In this document: piece by piece, positions 22,898 through 35,170 of the stretch
Layout: each line of letters starts with the position of its first letter
Numbering within the stretch: the first letter of the stretch is position 1
NCBI GenBank assembly: GCA_963576725.1
Contig: OY755236.1
Coordinates: 66,141,379 to 66,205,378 of the forward strand
DNA length: 64,000 bases
Source: Azorinus chamasolen
Taxonomy: Eukaryota > Mollusca > Bivalvia > Cardiida > Solecurtidae
Direction: 5' to 3'
Notes under the pieces: model-generated
Told to the model about the DNA's origin: nothing
What the model saw: the letters and a program-made list of their open reading frames with translations, nothing else
Databases searched by the model: none
Program-made: the position numbers and the translations under genes

Positions 22898-23299
22898 ATG
22901 ACAGTTGGATGATCTATAGATAATGTCCTATAAACCTTTGTTACTCCAACTGAGGAACCAAGTAACTTGCACAAAGTTTTAAAAAAAAAAAATGTTTCAT
23001 GAGGAACTAGTTTATAATTTCTTACACCGACTTTTTAACATTCTGCACTTCAAGTAATTTATCATTTGCAACTATTTCGTCTGCTTCAAGCCTGTAAGTA
23101 CCTTTTATTTCATTTTTTTCTTTCAAAAAACAGAAAAGTGTATCTGAAAAATGAACATTTTGGATCTTGATGAAACACCAAGTAACTTGGTTTCTTTGCC
23201 TGGATCCAGACTGTTTGCAATGTGTTATCCCAAAGTTGACAGTAAAGTGTTAAAGGTTAAATATCTCAAGGAATGCACTATACACATCATGGTTCTTAC
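22898..23299. other. Intronic sequence downstream of exon 3
   Basis: Plain sequence. Nothing recognised apart from the GTAAGA donor at its right edge (minus strand). Confidence 0.5.
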
Positions 23300-23359
23300 C
23301 TATATTTGGATGTTTTAACAATCTACATATTCTTGCTTCTCTTTCTAACTTTTGGTGAT
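23300..23359 (-). CDS. CAMK2: CaMKII exon 3 (kinase helix C)
   Basis: The next coding exon of the same CaMKII gene. Minus-strand context is a TTTTCTCTTTTTCAG acceptor, 60 bp of coding sequence, then GTAAGA. Sixty bases is the usual exon 3 length. It opens with AT, completing the Asp codon split from exon 2, and reads [10 protein letters not shown] then [10 protein letters not shown], ending with the G of the next Val codon. This is one of the most conserved stretches of the kinase. It holds the helix C glutamate of LEREAR (E60 in family numbering), which pairs with the catalytic lysine of exon 2. No other kinase family I know has this run, so the CaMKII call is firm; which paralogue, if there are several, cannot be told. 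I did not recognise the following exon (normally VRLHDSI...) in the 23.3 kb downstream. Confidence 0.96.
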
Positions 23360-23531
23360 CTGAAAAAGAGAAAATGAAAACATTTGTTAAGATAAATGCA
23401 GTGCAGATAATAAATTCTTTCATATGTCCCATCGGTATGTAACAGCTGCGACAGCCTGTGTGGGTATAGCGATATTTATGGTAAAACAAAACAAAAAAAT
23501 ATAAAAAATCAATATCTTGGACATTCCACAG

Positions 23532-23712
23532 ATAGGTCTTTTGATGCTTTTGCAAACAGAGTAGACCCAGATCAGACGACTCCTGTAGCAGCTATCTGAT
23601 CAGGGTCTGCTCTGTTTGATATGAAATAGTGTATAGTGTCAGTATAACAATCCAGTTAATTGATACTCAAGTCAATATTTCTAATATGAATATCTATGGA
23701 GTAAAGAGTAAA
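23532..23712 (-). mobile_element. Family A MITE
   Basis: Reverse orientation, starts at the core (TTTGCAAACAGAGTAGACCC) only about 175 bp upstream of CaMKII exon 3, and ends TATGGAGTAAAGAGTAA. The left terminus is lost. Confidence 0.75.
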
Positions 23713-23713
23713 C

Positions 23714-23925
23714 CCGTAACACTGTGAATATTCAGGTAAAACAAGAGCCGCGTGCGGCGCCAACGCTCTTTCAATTTGGTGCTTGTCCAGCTAAATTAAA
23801 ACACGGTAAATGTTTGCCATTACAGAAACTGTAGAATCAGATCTATATCAGTCCATAAGCAAACAGAGAAGACCCTGATCAGACAGCTCCTATATGTATG
23901 CAGAAAGCTCAACAAGAAAAAATGT
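23714..23925 (+). mobile_element. Family A MITE interrupted by an HTE fragment
   Basis: AACACTGTGAATATTCAGGTA is cut at 23741 by ACAAGAGCCGCGTGCGGCGC plus about 55 bases, then resumes with TTACAGAAACTGTAGAATCA and half of the core. Confidence 0.6.
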
Positions 23926-23954
23926 CCGCAACTCCACATTATTTTTGTTTAGCA

Positions 23955-24176
23955 TTAACCCTTTCCTTCATGAATATTCATGCAAGAAATAATGACGTCA
24001 TGAGTATTAATCAGATTAATTTGTTACAATAGCACATGGACACAGATTTTTGGCAATGGCAGAAACTGTAGAATAATATCTGTTATATCATAAGCAAATA
24101 GTGCAGACCCTGATCAGATGGCTCCTATAGGAGCCGTCTGATCTGGATCTACTCTGTTTGCAAAGGCATAAAAACA
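23955..24176 (+). mobile_element. Family A MITE
   Basis: TTAACCCTTTCC start and intact core (GGCTCCTATAGGAGCC); the last ~35 bp after CAAAGGCATAAAA are missing. Confidence 0.85.
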
Positions 24177-24320
24177 TCCCATCCATCCCAAGTTTCTTTG
24201 GAATTATCTCAAGAAACAATGCTAAAGAGTGGTCATACCATACCGTTTGGTGGAGATATAATGGAGCTATTCCTGGAAAGGGTTTAATTTATAGAACCCA
24301 TAAAGGTTTCAGTGTAAAGC

Positions 24321-24571
24321 TTAACTCTTTACCTGTTGAATATTTTATGTAAAAAATATTGACATCATAAATTTTAATTCGATTAATTTTTATAATTGGC
24401 AAGTGAACACAGGACGTTTTGGCTCAGACAGAAATTGTAGAACCAAATCTATATTATACCATTAGCAAATAGAGCAGACCATGATCAGATGACTCCTATC
24501 GGAGCTATCTGACCTGGCTCTACTCTATTTGCAAATGCCTAAAAAGGCATTTAGATAAAGGAAAGGGTTAA
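24321..24571 (+). mobile_element. Family A MITE, full length
   Basis: TTAA at both ends, 251 bp, core GACTCCTATCGGAGCT. One of the complete copies. Confidence 0.88.
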
Positions 24572-24694
24572 CTGATTGCTAACACTAAATATTGCAGACA
24601 GTTCCTAAAATTATCATAGGTAACAGATTCATATGAACTAAAGTGACTTCATCAAACTACAGTAAACCCATCTGAATCGACCACTAAAATGGGA

Positions 24695-24880
24695 TTAACC
24701 CTTCGCTTGCTGAATTTTGAAATACATTTCTCCTTCTTTACCCATGCCCTGTTGTATAATTACATATATCTTCACTGTGTACAAGTATTTCACCGTGCAA
24801 TTGCTGCTGTGGAGTGTACTGGTTGCACAATCAACTTGTAAATAGTGCACAACCCTGATGAGACAGCTCCTGCAGGAGCT
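24695..24880 (+). mobile_element. Family B MITE, truncated at the hairpin tip
   Basis: TTAACCCTTCGCTTGC start and the whole left side up to CAGCTCCTGCAGGAGCT, where it switches into a family D hairpin arm. Confidence 0.8.
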
Positions 24881-24942
24881 CCTATAGCAGCTTTCTGCAT
24901 TACTTTCATTCTATATTAACTATTGAGCAACCACCTGCAACT
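24874..24942 (+). mobile_element. Family D hairpin, right arm
   Basis: AGGAGCTCCTATAGCAGC then TTTCTGCATTACTTT and, after about 20 bases, CAACCACCTGC. It is the second half of a family D element fused to the family B half at the shared AGGAGCT. Confidence 0.65.
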
Positions 24943-27142
24943 AAAAATATCTATGTTTTTTCAGCGGCTAGCTGTCTATTTTCACTTTTGTTCTAGTTGT
25001 CCACCAATGAGAAACTGTTACATTGTAATTTGCATATGACCTAGTAGTAAACTGTATTCCTTGACTGGCATACAACCTTTTTATATGCCTCTACACATTC
25101 CGAAACTATGTAAAATTCTGATATACAGTCTACTAACGTGTCGAATTTCCTGGGGTAATTATTACGATATTGCAGTTATTTCAAACACCATGTTTTATGA
25201 TAATTAGCTGCTTCGGCCTCGCAAATTGAATTCAATGCAATAATTAACATAATCACAACACATGTAAGGCACCATGTTACACAGACATTTTCTATAAACT
25301 TGTTAGAGTTCAGTCAAAACGCCATATAGTACAGAAAGTAATTATTTACGCAGATATTTAGCATGGGACCGAAGACTGTCGACTGTTTAAAGTTCTGTTC
25401 TTAAAATAGATTTTAAGACCTGGAAATTCCCATAAAATCAAAGTACTGATGTACTGATATTTATCACCTCATGGTAATGGTTGCTGAGCAATATTACCAG
25501 TTTGTCGAAACCTCTATTAAACTTTCAAACCTTTACTATCATTTTGCTATCAATTAATACAACATTTGATCATAAGTCCACTTTGACGAACAGGTAGTTT
25601 GCCGAAACCACCATAATTCACAGGCAGTGCTATAGGAAATAAAGAAGGAGGGTTGTTTAGTATATTAGAGTAGTGGTATTAATAGTATTAATTACTATCC
25701 CCGACCAAAGCACCGAGACTCTAGTTGTTGGCTCTCTTTGATATAAAGCTACTTACTGAAGGCTATTACTATGGCTCTATCACATGGGGCTTGGGCTCAT
25801 AGGGTAGGTTATATTGTTTTAAAAATACATGTAGTTCAGTTAATGATGTCATTAATGATGATGCACACAAGTCGATTAAAGCGTTGATCTAGGCTAAATA
25901 AATACAGTTCTTTATGGAATTACAGACTCTGCACAAACAAAAACTTTATGCTTTAAAGTGCATTCAATTTCTGATCTTCATATCAATACAAATATAAGCG
26001 CTTTCATGTACATTTATAAAAGGTAAACTAAAGAACTAACTTGAGATAGTTTTAAAACATTACTTTGACATCGTACATTTTAAAAGTGATTTCCTATAAA
26101 AGCAACTTGAAATATTTCAATAAATGCTTCTTCTACTCCAATTCATTTTCATTGCATGCTTCTCTGCAAGTATAATAACATGCAACCCTTCATAGATCTA
26201 GTTCTCTGTACTAATAGAATCTCCAAACATTGAAATAAATATTGCAGAGATTGTTTTGTACATTGTGCCAATATTTGAATGCCGCTGAATATCTTTTTAA
26301 AAGATATTTCTTGTTCATTATATGGTCGCTTTAGCTGGGTTTTTACTTTAATTTAAATTAAGTAGTTAGGTTTGTAACTCTTTTTGTCACCTGCAATACA
26401 AGAAGGCATAACAAGCTGAGTTTGACCATTTTTAAAGGGGACATAATTCATAATTAGGTTATAGTCTTGTGTAAGAATACAGCAATTGTGATGTTGATGA
26501 TCTATGACAGAGCAAGCTCTCCAAATGATACCAATACCTAAACTTGTGACTTTTCAGGTAATAATATTGGAGTTCCATCCAAGACAAGTCTAATAAGATA
26601 CTTTTTTGACACACATCAGCATCTAACTTTTAAAATATTTTTGATTTTTCATCGACAGTGTGACTTGCACACCACGTCTCTAGATCTGTGTAATAACAGA
26701 TCGGTTAGTCCAAAAGTGAGAGGGTACTTTTTCCAATGGTTCTCAGCTCATTTTCCACTACAGTGGATGAATCAGTATCCATGCATTTTAGTTAGGTCGG
26801 AGTTCGTTCTCGAGCCTTTGGCTCAAATCTGACTTATCTAAAGCTTGAGAACAAACTCAGACTCAACTAAAAAGCTTTATAAGCATGGACCCTGGATAAC
26901 CGATATCAACTGTCACTTAAACAAATAATGCATACATGTAGAGTAAGGCAAAAGGTAATAAGTAGTGGAGACAATCCCAGCAACAGCTGTCAGGAAATGA
27001 ATAATGCTCTTATAAACCATACAAAGCCTTTCATGGTACTTACTTAGAACTGTCTCAAACTTGAAGCACAGGCAATCAGATTAAAGAAACACCAGGAACA
27101 AGACTGAATGTAAAACCTTATAGAATTGAAATTCAAAAACAA
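24943..27142. other. Largest repeat-poor stretch; no gene seen
   Basis: About 2.2 kb of unique-looking intron. Small ORFs only (up to 63 codons). AGTTAGGTCGGAGTTCG and complement-like CTAAAGCTTGAGAACAAACT near 26790-26850 suggest a short imperfect inverted repeat. Confidence 0.5.
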
Positions 27143-27225
27143 ACTAGAACTATCACTAAAGGTGATTAACCACTAACACCCCCCCCCCCCCCCCCCAACA
27201 CACACACACACACACACGCACATTT
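27143..27225 (+). repeat. HTE start running into poly(C) and CA repeat
   Basis: ACTAGAACTATCACTAAAGG start followed by CCACTAACAC, a C run of about 19 and a CA microsatellite. Confidence 0.6.
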
Positions 27226-27326
27226 GACACAGAGACGGGGTTAAAGAAATAAATCTGATGTTGACCTAATATGAGAATGGACTGCCACATATCTACATCA
27301 CAAACCTGGGTCTATGTCATTTGTTA

Positions 27327-27590
27327 AACTAGAAAATTGTGTCTGTAAGACACAGTCATACCCAGTGTAAAAGCTTGTCTATCGGCACGTAAAATTTCCA
27401 AGTCATTTGACCTTGACCTTGGGCTTGCGGGCAGCATGGGCTGGGTGTGCAATGAAAGTATGGATGGTGTTTAATTTGTATGTGCAATTCCATGGCAATA
27501 GCTACAGTGGTTAGGGAGATATAAGACAATGAAAAAACTGTGACAAAAAACTGCACTGGAATACTATACTGATGCACAATATTGTTTTCT
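27327..27590 (+). repeat. HTE 5' fragment (ACTAGAAAATTGTGTCTG type)
   Basis: 5' hairpin TGTGTCTGTAAGACACA then GTCATACCCAG; body contains GACCTTGACCTTGGGC. No 3' end. Confidence 0.6.
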
Positions 27591-27637
27591 TGTATCCTTC
27601 AGCTACTTGTAATCTATCCTTGTCCAATTTAATCCCT

Positions 27638-27893
27638 TTAACCCTTTCCTCGATGAATATTCATGCAAGAAATAATGACGTCATGAATGTCAACTAGATG
27701 CATTTTCTTTAAGGTATAATTTTATAAACACATCAAATTTTGGCCTTGACAGAAACTGTAGAAATAGATCTATATTATTTCATAAAGCAAACAGAGCAGA
27801 CCCTGATATGATGGCTCCTATAGGAGCCATCTGATCTGGGTTTACTCTGTTTGCAAAGGTGTAGAAAGGCGTATTTATGGAGTAAAGGGTTAA
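27638..27893 (+). mobile_element. Family A MITE, full length reference copy
   Basis: 256 bp with TTAA at both ends, all internal blocks present, core GGCTCCTATAGGAGCC flanked by GCAAACAGAGCAGACC and CTCTGTTTGC. Best copy for a family A consensus. Confidence 0.92.
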
Positions 27894-27896
27894 TGA

Positions 27897-28020
27897 CCAT
27901 TAAATTGACCAACAAACAGACACCCGAGGTTGACCAACATACCAGTTAGACAGACAGACAAAGAGAGATGGAGGGAGAGACAGATAGACAGGACAGACAC
28001 ACAAACACAGACAGACAATG
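27897..28020. repeat. GACA-rich low-complexity tract
   Basis: GACCAACAAACAGACACC then repeated GACAGACAGACA/GAGAGA; probably the microsatellite part of a lost HTE. Confidence 0.6.
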
Positions 28021-28627
28021 CTAACACAATCTCTATCATGTGTTATCGCTTTCCCAAATGACTCATTCAGAACAAGATTGGATAGGAGTTCATCATAAAC
28101 CAGCAAAAGGAATGCTTATCAACATCCATGACAAATTTGCAACCTCCTAATTTGTAACATTCCTACCACTAGGCGACATTATCTGATATAACATCAGACA
28201 CAAGCAGGATTCTCCTCTTTTTTTATCAATAGTTATTCAGAATTAATGGACGCTGGCCATATAATCTACCTCTAAATGCTTCGTCAAGGAAGCAGACACA
28301 ACCTTTCAGATGTAATAATGTCATCTGTCTGCTGCAGTTCCACCAGAGCCAAATCTGTAATTTGTTTCCACTCCTGAAATTTCAGGCATAACAGCAGTCC
28401 CGGTCTAGTTCAACAATGACCTTTATTTAAATAGTTCTCATGACGAATCTCATCATTATATTACTGATTCCCAGTCCAGTGCTATTGCAAAATACAGAAA
28501 GACCTTTCAACAGTGACCATTCACAAAAGGTTAGTGTCTGCTATTTTAGACAGGTAATGAAAGTAATGCAGAATACTCCAAAAGAAAGCAACCCAGACAA
28601 GCAGTCGATTATAAAGCAATAAAAAAA

Positions 28628-28802
28628 TTAACCCTTTCCCTGTTCTATGTTTATTCTGAATTTCAATACCAACTGGATATTCATGGACAAAATAGTTATA
28701 ATGAAATATGGAAGACGGAACATTATAACCATTTTAGAAATGAAAGAAACATATCTATCAAATTCCGTTAGCAAACAGAGCAGACCCTGATCAGACAGCA
28801 CA
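28628..28802 (+). mobile_element. Family A MITE, subfamily 2, truncated
   Basis: TTAACCCTTTCCCTGTTCTA start, stops within the core after GATCAGACAGC. A reverse 67-codon ORF here is part of the MITE. Confidence 0.8.
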
Positions 28803-29087
28803 TACGAATCACAAATCGAATCACGATTCACCAGTTATGAAGTAATACATCTAAAACATATAAACAGCTATTCAGAATAAAAATTGACAACAATATTTAC
28901 CAATCATGCAGAGCCAGACCAAACAACAAAATGATTTGTGTGAAAAATTCTACTTACTTCTCCAAATTTGTTATCATCAATGTGTTCTTTTATTAACTCC
29001 TTTTATCATTCATTTTATAAGTGATATAGCTCAGCAAACTAATATCATGAATTTTATCTTATAAATTTGTGTGTAAAAACTATGGAA

Positions 29088-29636
29088 AACAAGAACCCTG
29101 TGTGTCGGAGCATTATACGCCCGAAGTAGGCTATTTGCCGTCGTAACATGCACAATAGTAATTTGACTTGAAAGTCACCATGACCTTGACCATTAACAGA
29201 CTGACCTCAAAATCAATAGGGGTCATGTACTGGTCATGACCAACCTTCCTACTAAATATGAAGACAGCACACCTAATACTTATAAAATTATTGAGCGGAC
29301 AAGATTTTTGAGCTGAAGGTCAATGTGAACTTGACCTTTGACCGACTGACCTCAAAATCATTAGGGGTCATCTACTAGCCATGACCAACCTTCCTATTAA
29401 GTATGAAGACAGCACACCAAATACATATGAAGTTATTGAGCAGACAAGATTTTTGAGTTGAAGGTAACTGTGACCTTGACCTTTAACCAACTGACCTCAA
29501 AATCTATAGGGGTCATCTACTAGAGACTGCAAACCCAATAGTTGTCAAGTTATTGAGCAGACAAAGATGTGGTTAAAGGACAGACGGACGAGAGACATAC
29601 CATAATAGGACCGAAGTTACCTTCGGGCATATAAAA
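29088..29636 (+). repeat. Complete HTE, CGCCCGAAG family
   Basis: Start AACAAGAACCCTGTGTGTCG, then ATACGCCCGAAG; about two and a half units of ~170 bp marked by GACTGACCTCAAAATC; short GACGGACG tract; 3' hairpin CCGAAGTTACCTTCGG followed by GCATATAAAAA. The 3' CTTCGGGC is the exact complement of the 5' GCCCGAAG. Confidence 0.85.
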
Positions 29637-30016
29637 ATGCATTTGTATAATGTATTGTAATTTCATTTTAATGAAACAACATTCTCCAATGATTCAAGCT
29701 ATTTTTTTCAGTAGATCTACCAGGTTTTCCCCAGAAATTTATGAAGGCATGTTGCATCGGACGCGTAAATCTGGTTTCAATATACAAATAAAACTTTTTA
29801 TCCATAAATAGGCATTATTTTATCAAATTGAAATGGTTTCCATACACATCTGATAATAAACAGAACAGAATTTTATGGGAATTATTCATTTGGGCATTTA
29901 AAGTAACTCAAATGTAATATTTATAAAAGTTCTTTGAAAATTAAGGCATGTTGCAAGAGATATTTTGAACAATTAAATTTGGCACCATTTCAAATAGTTT
30001 AAACTAGACTGACATA

Positions 30017-30098
30017 GTACTACCTAAGTAACTTTGGCAAATAGTGCAGACAAAGATCTGAGGGTCTGCACTATTTGCCAAAGTTACTTAGGTAGTAC
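30017..30098. repeat. Perfect 35-bp inverted repeat, 12-nt loop
   Basis: Arms 30017-30051 and 30064-30098 are exact complements (GTACTACCTAAGTAACTTTG ... GGCAAATAGTGCAGAC). The inner part GCAAATAGTGCAGAC matches the core of MITE families A/B, but the outer part is different and there are no TTAA ends. Confidence 0.85.
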
Positions 30099-30877
30099 GT
30101 AGGGTAAATGATATCACCATAAACAAAGATATATTCTGATGTATAACATATAAATGGAGAAACCAGTGTTATCGTACATAAATCCTTTAAGTCACCACCA
30201 TAACATGGGAGCTTTTTATCTTTCAATGTATCCTTTAACATACTTGGGGTAAATCTGTGATTACCATTGCAAACATTTTTCTGTTTCCTGATGAGACACC
30301 GAGTAGAACAGCCTATCAACAGGACACTGTTTGACATTGTATAAATTGACAAGGAAACTAATTTATAAATATGAAACAGACCAAATTTTAAACAGCAAGC
30401 CAACAATTCCCTCATCATGCCAAAGGTTACTTTGACATTGACCTGAGTGATTTATCTACAACCCTGATACGTTTAACACTTGCACATAAGCAGCAAAACT
30501 GGTGATTTCCTATGAAAATAATTAGGATTCAGATGAGATACAGAGTAACCAAGATCTGATCAGGATCCAAACTCTTTAACCATTCTTAGAAGAGAAATGA
30601 AGAGGTAAAATTATTTTCAAAATTACAGTAGATGGTATATTTACAGATGCCAAATACGAATCATACATGATTTATACATGAGTTATTCAGATCAAGAAGC
30701 CTTTAGGCCAAGTGATCTACTAACCAATACCTCAATGACGAAGTGTGATCTAATACATCATAAATCACTGCAATTATATCATATTTTCATTCTGACACCT
30801 CTCCTTATTCTCCCAACCATGCAGCACCCTTTCAAGGCAGTTACCCTTGAATTTTGCTAATGATAAGCAATATTTAC
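30099..30877. other. No gene seen
   Basis: A 115-codon reverse ORF (30071-30418) begins outside and runs into the inverted repeat. It matches nothing I know. Rest is plain sequence. Confidence 0.45.
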
Positions 30878-32897
30878 AACAAGAGGGCCATGAGGCCCTG
30901 AAGCGCTCACCTGAGATAGCCCCAGTGGCAGGGCCTTTTTTGACCACAAGAAATCATGTGGACAACCTTGGTAGTATGCCATTAATTAAAGGTCTAAGCC
31001 TTATGATTTCAGAGAAAAATAATATTTCATATTTTTCACATCGAAAAAACTGATAAGCCCTGAGGCAGGGCCAAGTTTCACCCAGTGGTCAGGGTCGTTA
31101 GTTAAACATTCTTGGCAGAGGACCACAAGCCACAGCTACATATTTATAGAGGACCAGTAGATCATGTTAGTCATACCAAATATCAATGGTCTAGGCCTTG
31201 CAGTTTCAGTAGATTTTTAAAGATTTTCCTATAAAAATCTGATAAGCCCTTGGGCAGGGCCATTTTTGGCCCGGGGTCATAATTTGACCAATATTTGTAG
31301 AGGACCATAATTTCATGCTACATACCAAATATCAAAGGTCTAGGCCTTACAGTTTCAGAGAAGAAGATTTTTAAAGATTTTCCTATGAAAAACTGATAAG
31401 CCCTTGGGCGGGGCCATTTTTGGCCCGGGGGTCATAATTTGAACAATATTTGTAGAGGACCATAAGATCATGCTACATATTAAATATCAAGGGTCTAGGC
31501 CTTACAGCTTCAGAGAAGAAGATTTTTAAAGATTTTCCTATGAAAAACTGATAAGCCCTTGGGCGGGGCCATTTTTGGCCCGGGGGTCATAATTTGAACA
31601 ATATTTGTAGAGGACCATAAGATCATGCTACATACCTAATATCAAAGGTTTAAGCCTTACAGTTTCAGAGAAGAAGATTTTTAAAGATTTTCCTATGAAA
31701 AACTGATAAGCCCTTGGGCGGGGCCATTTTTGGCCCAGGGGTCATAATTTGAACAATATTTGTAGAGGACCATAAGACCATGCTACATATCAAATATCAA
31801 GGGTCTAGGCCTTACAGCTTCAGAGAAGAAGATTTTTTTTAAAGATTTTCCTATGAAAAACTGATAAGCCCTTGGGCGGGGCCATTTTTGGCCCGGGGGT
31901 CATAATTTGAACAATATTTGAAGAGGACCATAAGATCATGCTACATACCAAATATCAAAGGTCTAGGCCTTACAGTTTCAGAGAAGAAGATTTTTAAAGA
32001 TTTTCCTATGAAAATCTGATAAGCCCTTGGGCGGGGCCATTTTTTTCCCGGGGGTCATAATTTGAACAATATTTGTAGAGGACCATAAGATCATGCTACA
32101 TACCAAATATCAAAGGTCTAGGCCTTACAGTTTCAGAGAAGAAGATTTTTAAAGATTTTCCTATGAAAAACTGATAAGCCCTTGGGCGGGGCCATTTTTG
32201 GCCCGGGGGTCATAATTTGAACAATATTTGTAGAGGACCATAAGATCATGCTACATACCTAATATCAAAGGTTTAAGCCTTACAGTTTCAGAGAAGAAGA
32301 TTTTTAAAGATTTTCCTATGAAAAACTGATAAGCCCTTGGGCGGGGCCATTTTTGGCCCAGGGGTCATAATTTGAACAATATTTGTAGAGGATCATAAGA
32401 TCATGCTACATACCAAATATCAAAGGTCTAGGCTTTACAGTTTCAGAGAAGAAGATTTTTAAAGATTTTCCTATGAAAATTCCATATTACCATATATGGA
32501 AATATTGACCAAGCCCTCTGGCGGCCATGTTTTTTGCCCGATCAAAATTCTTTTAACAACTTTTAAAGTCTATCAACTGAGAAACATTTTGGTGAAAACT
32601 ATATTCAAATCCAACAAGGCATTCTGGAGAAGAAGATTTTTCTAGATATTGTGTCCGGTTGCCATGGCAACAAGACCGATGGCCCCGCCCACTATCTTTT
32701 AACAACTTTTGAAGCACCCACCCACAGTATGTATCTGACCAAGTTTGGTTACAATTGGGCAGTCGGTTTCAGAGAAGAAGTCGTTTGAAATTGTTGACGG
32801 ACAGACAGACGGACAGACAGACAGACGGACAGACGGACGCCGGACACAGGGGTATCACAAAAGCTCACCTTGAGCACTTTGTGCTCTGGTGAGCTAA
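30878..32897 (+). repeat. Complete HTE array, 155-bp units
   Basis: Start ACAAGAGGGCCATGAGGCCC and AGCGCTCACC. About nine units with GGGCGGGGCCATTTTTGGCC and TGTAGAGGACCATAAGATC; the marker lies near 31297, 31452, 31607, 31762, 31919, 32075, 32230 and 32385 (period 155). After a distinct 3' module (32490-32800) come a GACA/GACG tract (32799-32840) and the hairpin at 32862-32895 (AGCTCACC ... GGTGAGCT) then AAAAA. Units are very similar to one another, more so than in the 165-bp arrays. Confidence 0.92.
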
Positions 32898-33286
32898 AAA
32901 CCAGAGCTTGAATTTAGTATTTTTCTTCCACTCGCAAAAAATTGCAAGTGCCCAACATTTTCAACTCGCAAATTTTGGAATTGACTAGCAAAAACAAATA
33001 TAAATTTTTTTACGGCCGACAGCTAATTTGTGATTTTTCTTTTCGACAACTAAAAGGTAAACTTGTGTTATGCTCTAACATGACTTGCGAATTGCTAGGC
33101 TGTGTAACGATATAAAAATGTATTATTTCGATGATGAACAAGTAAAAAATGCGGAAACCGCATTAAAGCTGAATTTTTTTGTGTTAACAATTTACCTAAT
33201 GATCTTTTACGTCACTTCAACACAGTTTCAATTAATTCACGACATCAAAACTTATTGCAGGTGGAGGAAGCTATCTGCATACCAAA

Positions 33287-33935
33287 TATAAATTGTCTAG
33301 TGTATGTAGTTCAGAAGTTATTAACAATTTTTAATGACAGCCAAGTTTTCAAAATAGTGACCTTGACCTGATTTCAGGTATCTTTATGTCATCTGTAAGG
33401 TCCTTACCAAAGCTATCTAAATACCAAAGGTGAATTGCCTAGCATTTGTGGATCAGAAGTTATGGCAATATGTTAAAAGTTTTTTAAAAAACAGCCAAGT
33501 TTTCAAAATAGTGATCACACTGGCCCAATTTCATGAATCCTTGTATTAACTGAAAGGCCTTCACCAAAGCTATCTCCATACCATATATGAATTGTCTAGC
33601 ATATGTGATTCAGAAGTTAAGACAAATGTTGAAGTTTTTCAATGATGGCCAAGTTGTCAAAATAGTGACCTTGACCCAAATATCTTTATATCAACTGAAA
33701 AACCTTTACCAAAGGCATATGTATACCAAATAAGAATTGCCTAGCATTTGTAGTTCAGATTCAAGTTAAAGCAATGTTAAAGTTTGTTAAAAAGGGCAAA
33801 GTTTTCAAAATAGTGACCTTGTATCAAGTGAAAGGCCTTCGTCCAAGATATTTGCATACCAAATATAAATTGTCTAGCTTAATTAATAAGTTATAAGCAA
33901 TGTTAAAGTTTTGTTAACGACGGCCCGCCGCCCGT
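33287..33935 (+). repeat. Tandem repeat, ~145-bp units, HTE body type
   Basis: Units with AATTGTCTAGCATATGTG and GCCAAGTTTTCAAAATAGTG, about four and a half copies. Ends at CGACGGCCCGCCGCCCG with no recognisable 3' hairpin. Confidence 0.75.
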
Positions 33936-34756
33936 CCCTGGTTAGATGAGAGGCTAGGGCACTCTGTGTCTCATGAAGTTTCAGTTACTGTATTTCACCA
34001 AGTTTTAAACTGTTAAGCTCTTTGATCATAATTATAGGAATTAAATTGTGTCCATATAGTTGATGGGTTTCAAGCACATTCTTATGTGAGAAAATTACAA
34101 AGTTCCATAACTTTGGCAAAATTAGTCACCCTTAAAATTTACAACTTTATAGCCATCTTCACAACAAGATTATTTATGTGTAAAAGTTTGAAGTTTGACA
34201 CACAATCTAAAAATATTTTCTTTATGTAATGGGTGAAAGAGTTACTTGGACCCAATATATCTGAAGTATGACCTCTATGGTTATGCATGAGGTGACATAC
34301 TGACATATGTTAGAAGATCATTATAAGTAAATACTGGCCACCCTTACTTTTTGTGCACAAAGGTCATCAATAAAGCCTATGGCTATTCTGATCAACTGAA
34401 TATGTTCAAACGCCAACTTCGATCAACTATTACCACTGGATGAAGCATATAATCGACTGATCCTCACTACTATGATGAAACTGGAGGGCCTCCAGCAAAG
34501 TATTGATAGAAATGTCACCAGACCAACGCTAGCAGTGCGAAGACGGGATATATAATTATCGCTTCACATCCAAGTAGACTTCAGAACAACAGAGCCAACA
34601 GATCTCATGCTTACACAATAAATATCTGGTGAATAATATTGATTAGTCAAATTCGTTGGCATCCTCGTAATCTTAACCTTGATCACACTGAATAAATGGT
34701 CATATACAACACCTCTAATGTGACCCTTTCATGAGCAAACATGGCTGTCTTCATAA
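33936..34756. other. No gene seen
   Basis: Plain intronic sequence. Confidence 0.5.
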
Positions 34757-34850
34757 GCAGGTGGTTGCTTAATGCAGGATGAAAGTTATGCAGAAAGCTC
34801 CTATAGGAGCTTTCTGCATAACTTTTGTCCTGCATTAAGCTACCACCTGC
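34757..34850. mobile_element. Family D hairpin MITE
   Basis: 94 bp, almost complete palindrome: GCAGGTGGTTGCTTAATGCA to TGCATTAAGCTACCACCTGC, tip AAGCTCCTATAGGAGCTT; 43 of 46 positions pair. No TTAA ends. Related copies at 38219, 47337, 52330 and half copies at 24874 and 36797. Confidence 0.85.
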
Positions 34851-35170
34851 CTTTGTCACTGTGAAGTATGCCCCTTTTATGTGGTCGCATAAGAGGGGGT
34901 TTGCTGTAGTCATGTAAGAAGTTGTTGCATTTAATCTCATAATTATGCTTCTCGCATTCCTCGTCAAACCTGTGATCTTACTGTATATATATATATCCTA
35001 ATGAAGTGATGCGTTACCTAGCACCTCATCTGGGTCCAATTTGTTTGTTACGATAATCACAGACTTGCCCAAGGTATGCTAGTTGTTTTTATAACCATAC
35101 AACAGACCTTGAAAACAGACCAGTTACTGTATTAACATTTGAGCAGAATATCTGACCTAAAATACAATGT

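Larger units (their letters stand above)
1..23299 (-). other. CAMK2: CaMKII sequence downstream of exon 3 (intron 3, at least in part)
   Basis: Begins with the GTAAGA donor of exon 3. Exon 4 is only about 55 bp in other animals and could be missed by eye, so I cannot say that all of this is one intron. Content is repeats and plain AT-rich sequence. Confidence 0.7.

Noticed and set aside
30878..32490. Regular repeats considered as a CRISPR array
   Set aside because: Units are 155 bp and repeated along their whole length, with no short repeat/unique spacer alternation, in an animal genome.
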